A DNA stretch of 64,000 nucleotides from an uncultured Polaromonas sp. (GTDB taxonomy: Bacteria > Pseudomonadota > Gammaproteobacteria > Burkholderiales > Burkholderiaceae_C), in assembly GCA_937863225.1 (NCBI GenBank), contig CALMEI010000045.1:1-64000 (forward strand), written 5' to 3'. Both the position numbers and the translations under genes were made by a program. Below, in pieces: positions 61,527 through 64,000 of this stretch. The notes under the pieces are model-generated. The model worked only from the letters and a program-made list of their open reading frames with translations, was not told where the DNA came from and made no database searches. Positions within the stretch are counted from its first letter, which is position 1. Each line of letters opens with the position of its first letter.

Positions 61527-62237
61527 TCAAAGCAAACCGATTTCGGTGGCTATCACCGCTGCATGGACACGTGAACTCACATTTAATTTGCGCAATACAT
61601 GCTGAACGTGAATTTTGACGGTGGTTTCGGCAATGCCAAAATCGCGTGCGATGACTTTGTTGCTGTCGCCACGGGTTATACCTCGCAATACATCCAGTTC
61701 TCTGGGTGAAAGACTGGTTAAAGGCGATGGATTAACGGTTGCAGATAAACCGATGCCTTGGGTGGTTCCTCGGTATGCTGCAACCAATTTACTCATCATT
61801 TCAGGTGCTATCACACTGTCACCTTCCATCGCACGCTGTATGGCGTCAATCAGTGCATCGCCTTCTATGGTCTTGAGTAGGTATCCAACAGCACCAGCTT
61901 GCAAAGCTGTTGCCAAATCATTTGCATCTTCACTTACTGTCAGCATGAGAATGCGTGCATGGGGAGCAGCTTCCAATAAATTAGGTATGACATTAATGCC
62001 GTTGACACCTGGCAGATGATTATCTAAAAGAATAAGATCGGGTTGTAATTCTTGTGCACGACGCAAAGCCTCGCCAGCATCAGCCGCATCACCCACGACC
62101 GTCACGCGAGAATCTCGTAATAAAAGAGCCGTTAATCCGCGTCGAAATAAGGTGTGATCATCAACCACCAAAATGCGAGTCGGAACGGCTTGTGTCATGG
62201 ACGCAGGTTGAGAGGTTGTGGGGGAAAGATCAGTCAT
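61527..62237 (-). CDS. narL: Nitrate/nitrite response regulator NarL
   Basis: 236 residues. Receiver domain at about 20-135 with the phosphoacceptor Asp in LILLDNHLPGVNG and the acidic pair VVDDHTLF; LuxR-type helix-turn-helix at about 170-230 (LSPRELDVLRGITRGDSNKVIARDF). It is phosphorylated by NarX on nitrate and activates nar transcription. The stop of narX is 8 bases upstream, so both are co-transcribed. Confidence 0.94.
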   Translation of the reverse strand: MTDLSPTTSQPASMTQAVPTRILVVDDHTLFRRGLTALLLRDSRVTVVGDAADAGEALRRAQELQPDLILLDNHLPGVNGINVIPNLLEAAPHARILMLTVSEDANDLATALQAGAVGYLLKTIEGDALIDAIQRAMEGDSVIAPEMMSKLVAAYRGTTQGIGLSATVNPSPLTSLSPRELDVLRGITRGDSNKVIARDFGIAETTVKIHVQHVLRKLNVSSRVHAAVIATEIGLL

Positions 62238-62245
62238 GTCTTAGA

Positions 62246-64000
62246 TTATGCGTTAGAACCCATTGCTGGTAATGTCAAGATGACAGAGCTACCCTCATTC
62301 TGTTTGGAAAAGACTTCCAACTTGGCTTGCAATCGCAAAGCACGTTCTTGCATGATGCGAAGACCAACATGGGTTTCATCGATGGATTCATCACCCACTA
62401 TAAATCCAATGCCATTGTCACGCACCTCAAATCGCCAAATGGGTTGTTGTTGTACATCAAGCCATACATGGGATGCCTTGGCGTGCTTGCGCACGTTAGA
62501 CAATGCTTCTTGCACAATGTGCAACACTTGAATTTGTAAATCAGGCGTCATGGGTATGCCATGCCCAGCCATGCTGAGGGTGGTTTTAATGCCAGCTTGG
62601 TGTTCAAATTTTTGCAACGTCGTTATCAGCGCTGGTTCAATATCGCCATCGTTGGTGCGTGTACGAAAATGCAGTAAAAGCTCTCGAACATCGCCATAAC
62701 TTTCACGAACACCAGCGTCGATTTCTTCTAACACGCTTTGCATGGTCGTCGCAGAACCTGACTTTAAGGCATCACGCATCAGTTGAACTTGAATTTTTAG
62801 AAAAGCCAATGACTGGGCGATAGAGTCGTGCAATTCGCGCGCAAGCAGTGATCGTTCGCCAGATATGGCTTCTTCACGCTCCAAGGCGTGCATGTGCAAA
62901 TTTTCCATTGCCGTTGCCAAATGGCTGGTGAGCGCTTCGTATAAAGAACGTTCAGCGGTTGATGGTTGTATTCTTCGATTAAAGAACAAACTGACTTCAC
63001 CTAATATTCTCTCTTGTAAACGAATCGGTATATTGACGACGGTTTCGAAACCGGCTTTGGCGCAATGCGCAAGCGCTTGTGGTGGCTGATGTTTGGCAGC
63101 GGTGTCTGCAGAATAGATGGGAATGATTCGAATTTCTTCTTGGCCAACAGGTGTTCCACAGTGGCAATCACCTAAGTGAAGGCATTGCTCAGCGCTAACC
63201 ATTTCGGTGGGCAGCCCAGATGCTGCAAGCATTAAAAACCGTTGGTTGCTGGGGTCGGCCCAGCGCACGGCTGCGCCATCTGCTTGCGCAATACGTCTGA
63301 CACGTTCGGAAAACGCATGGGCAAGTTCATCCAACGATGTGGCCTTGGTGACAATCGCCGTGACATCGTACAAAGACTCAAGTCGTTCGCGCTTTTGTTC
63401 TAATTCAAGCGTCTTTTCACGCACTTTAGATTCCAAGTTTTGGTACATGCTTTCCACATGTGCCGCCATGCCATTAAACCCCTTAGCCAGTGTGCCGAAC
63501 TCATCATTTGTCACGCGATTGACGCGTGCGCCAAAATCACCTTTTTGTATTTTTTCAATGGCAAGTTTCAGTTGCGTGACCGGTTCCAGTACGAATAAAT
63601 ATCCAGTAAAAAGTAAGATAGCAGCACCAATGATGGATAAAACCAAGACACCCATTTGCAGCAAATGCAAAATAGCTGTCCATCGCACCAAATGGTTTTC
63701 AATGCTTTTGACGAAGGCATTGATGTTGGAAGCAAATGCGATGGTTTGGGTGTTGAGTTGGTCGTTATCTACACCTTGCGTTGTGAGCCAATTTTTGTGA
63801 AAAACTTGCCATTGCTGCTCAACATGTGTGAATTCTTTTTGTATGCTGGAATCCCAAGGAATAAACAGGGGTCGGTCCGCATCGCCATTGCGTAATAGAT
63901 TGATACTGGCATTGAATTCCTTGATTTGATTTTCCAACTCTTGGGTTTGTCCCGTACCGACACCCAAGGCCATGCGGTAAGTTTGCATGCGCATGCGTCC
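62246..64000 (-). CDS. narX: Nitrate sensor kinase NarX, partial (5' end outside window)
   Basis: The last 584 residues of the histidine kinase; the frame is open to base 64000, so only the first transmembrane region and start are missing. GRMRMQTYRMA at the very start matches the P-box that binds nitrate. Then a periplasmic four-helix sensor, a second membrane span (about residue 100-135, LGMVLSIIGAAILLFTGYLF type), a HAMP domain, a cysteine-containing region (CLHLGDCHCG, near 275) and the HPK7 kinase core: ARELHDSIAQSLAF with the phosphoacceptor His near 395 and DNGIGF in the ATP lid. Confidence 0.92.
   Translation of the reverse strand, partial: GRMRMQTYRMALGVGTGQTQELENQIKEFNASINLLRNGDADRPLFIPWDSSIQKEFTHVEQQWQVFHKNWLTTQGVDNDQLNTQTIAFASNINAFVKSIENHLVRWTAILHLLQMGVLVLSIIGAAILLFTGYLFVLEPVTQLKLAIEKIQKGDFGARVNRVTNDEFGTLAKGFNGMAAHVESMYQNLESKVREKTLELEQKRERLESLYDVTAIVTKATSLDELAHAFSERVRRIAQADGAAVRWADPSNQRFLMLAASGLPTEMVSAEQCLHLGDCHCGTPVGQEEIRIIPIYSADTAAKHQPPQALAHCAKAGFETVVNIPIRLQERILGEVSLFFNRRIQPSTAERSLYEALTSHLATAMENLHMHALEREEAISGERSLLARELHDSIAQSLAFLKIQVQLMRDALKSGSATTMQSVLEEIDAGVRESYGDVRELLLHFRTRTNDGDIEPALITTLQKFEHQAGIKTTLSMAGHGIPMTPDLQIQVLHIVQEALSNVRKHAKASHVWLDVQQQPIWRFEVRDNGIGFIVGDESIDETHVGLRIMQERALRLQAKLEVFSKQNEGSSVILTLPAMGSNA

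Noticed and set aside
2719..64000. Long open frames on the strand opposite to genes such as xdhB, the NCS2 permease and nrdJ
   Set aside because: They are shadows of real genes in other frames, with no ribosome sites, domains or conserved patterns.

Overview
The window looks like chromosomal DNA of a betaproteobacterium, most likely Burkholderiales and probably close to Comamonadaceae. This rests on the gene order spoT-rpoZ-gmk-yicC-kinase-rph-rdgB-hemW, greB beside spoT, a UraD-AllC fusion, a B12-dependent class II ribonucleotide reductase, and nar genes followed by a parvulin gene. Base composition by eye is near 50 % G+C. I see no insertion sequence, phage, plasmid function or CRISPR array. 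The window opens inside acnB and closes inside narX.

Layout. 1-2541: end of acnB, then an overlapping glycosyltransferase and RmlC-like cupin. 2719-5239: an HdrD-like Fe-S protein with a NarI-like cytochrome b partner, divergent from a small cupin, with an FNR-like box between. 5416-7639: two lipoproteins that share an unrecognised N-terminal domain, separated by a broken DUF1566 copy. 7801-18927: housekeeping and accessory genes (ettA, Sel1-repeat protein, LysR regulator, thioesterase-GNAT fusion, NTF2-like protein, heme-binding-like protein, nitronate monooxygenase, UPF0149/SEC-C protein, FMN glutamate-synthase-like protein).

19012-32224: a purine catabolism region. XdhAB oxidises xanthine to urate, PuuD oxidises urate, HiuH and the UraD domain convert the products to allantoin, PuuE opens allantoin, and the AllC domain attacks allantoate. 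An NCS2 permease imports substrate. A GntR regulator and three TGTATACA sites lie exactly at the divergent control regions. 32249-33409: lrgA-lrgB. 33406-38914: UvrD-family helicase, iron-containing alcohol dehydrogenase, GMP reductase, GreB. 38926-46700: the conserved stringent-response, nucleotide and RNA block. 46713-47294: a lipoprotein and tRNA-Ser(UGA).

47501-64000: a run on the minus strand for nitrate respiration: narX-narL, narK1, narK2, narG-narH-narJ-narI, a parvulin, a beta carbonic anhydrase and nrdJ. Class II reductase works without oxygen, which fits anaerobic nitrate respiration.

The most unusual feature is a dispersed palindromic repeat of about 65-75 bp, found ten times by eye. 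Its core is GCTAT-n7-ATAGC, a few bases, then GGCAATAAATACGCC and often TACAGGC, followed by an AT-rich hairpin. Most copies sit between genes, several between convergent ones, but three lie inside open reading frames (xdhB, the helicase gene, uraD-allC) and add short peptides without breaking the frame; one more supplies the stop codon of rph. All calls come from reading the sequence and translations; no database search was possible.
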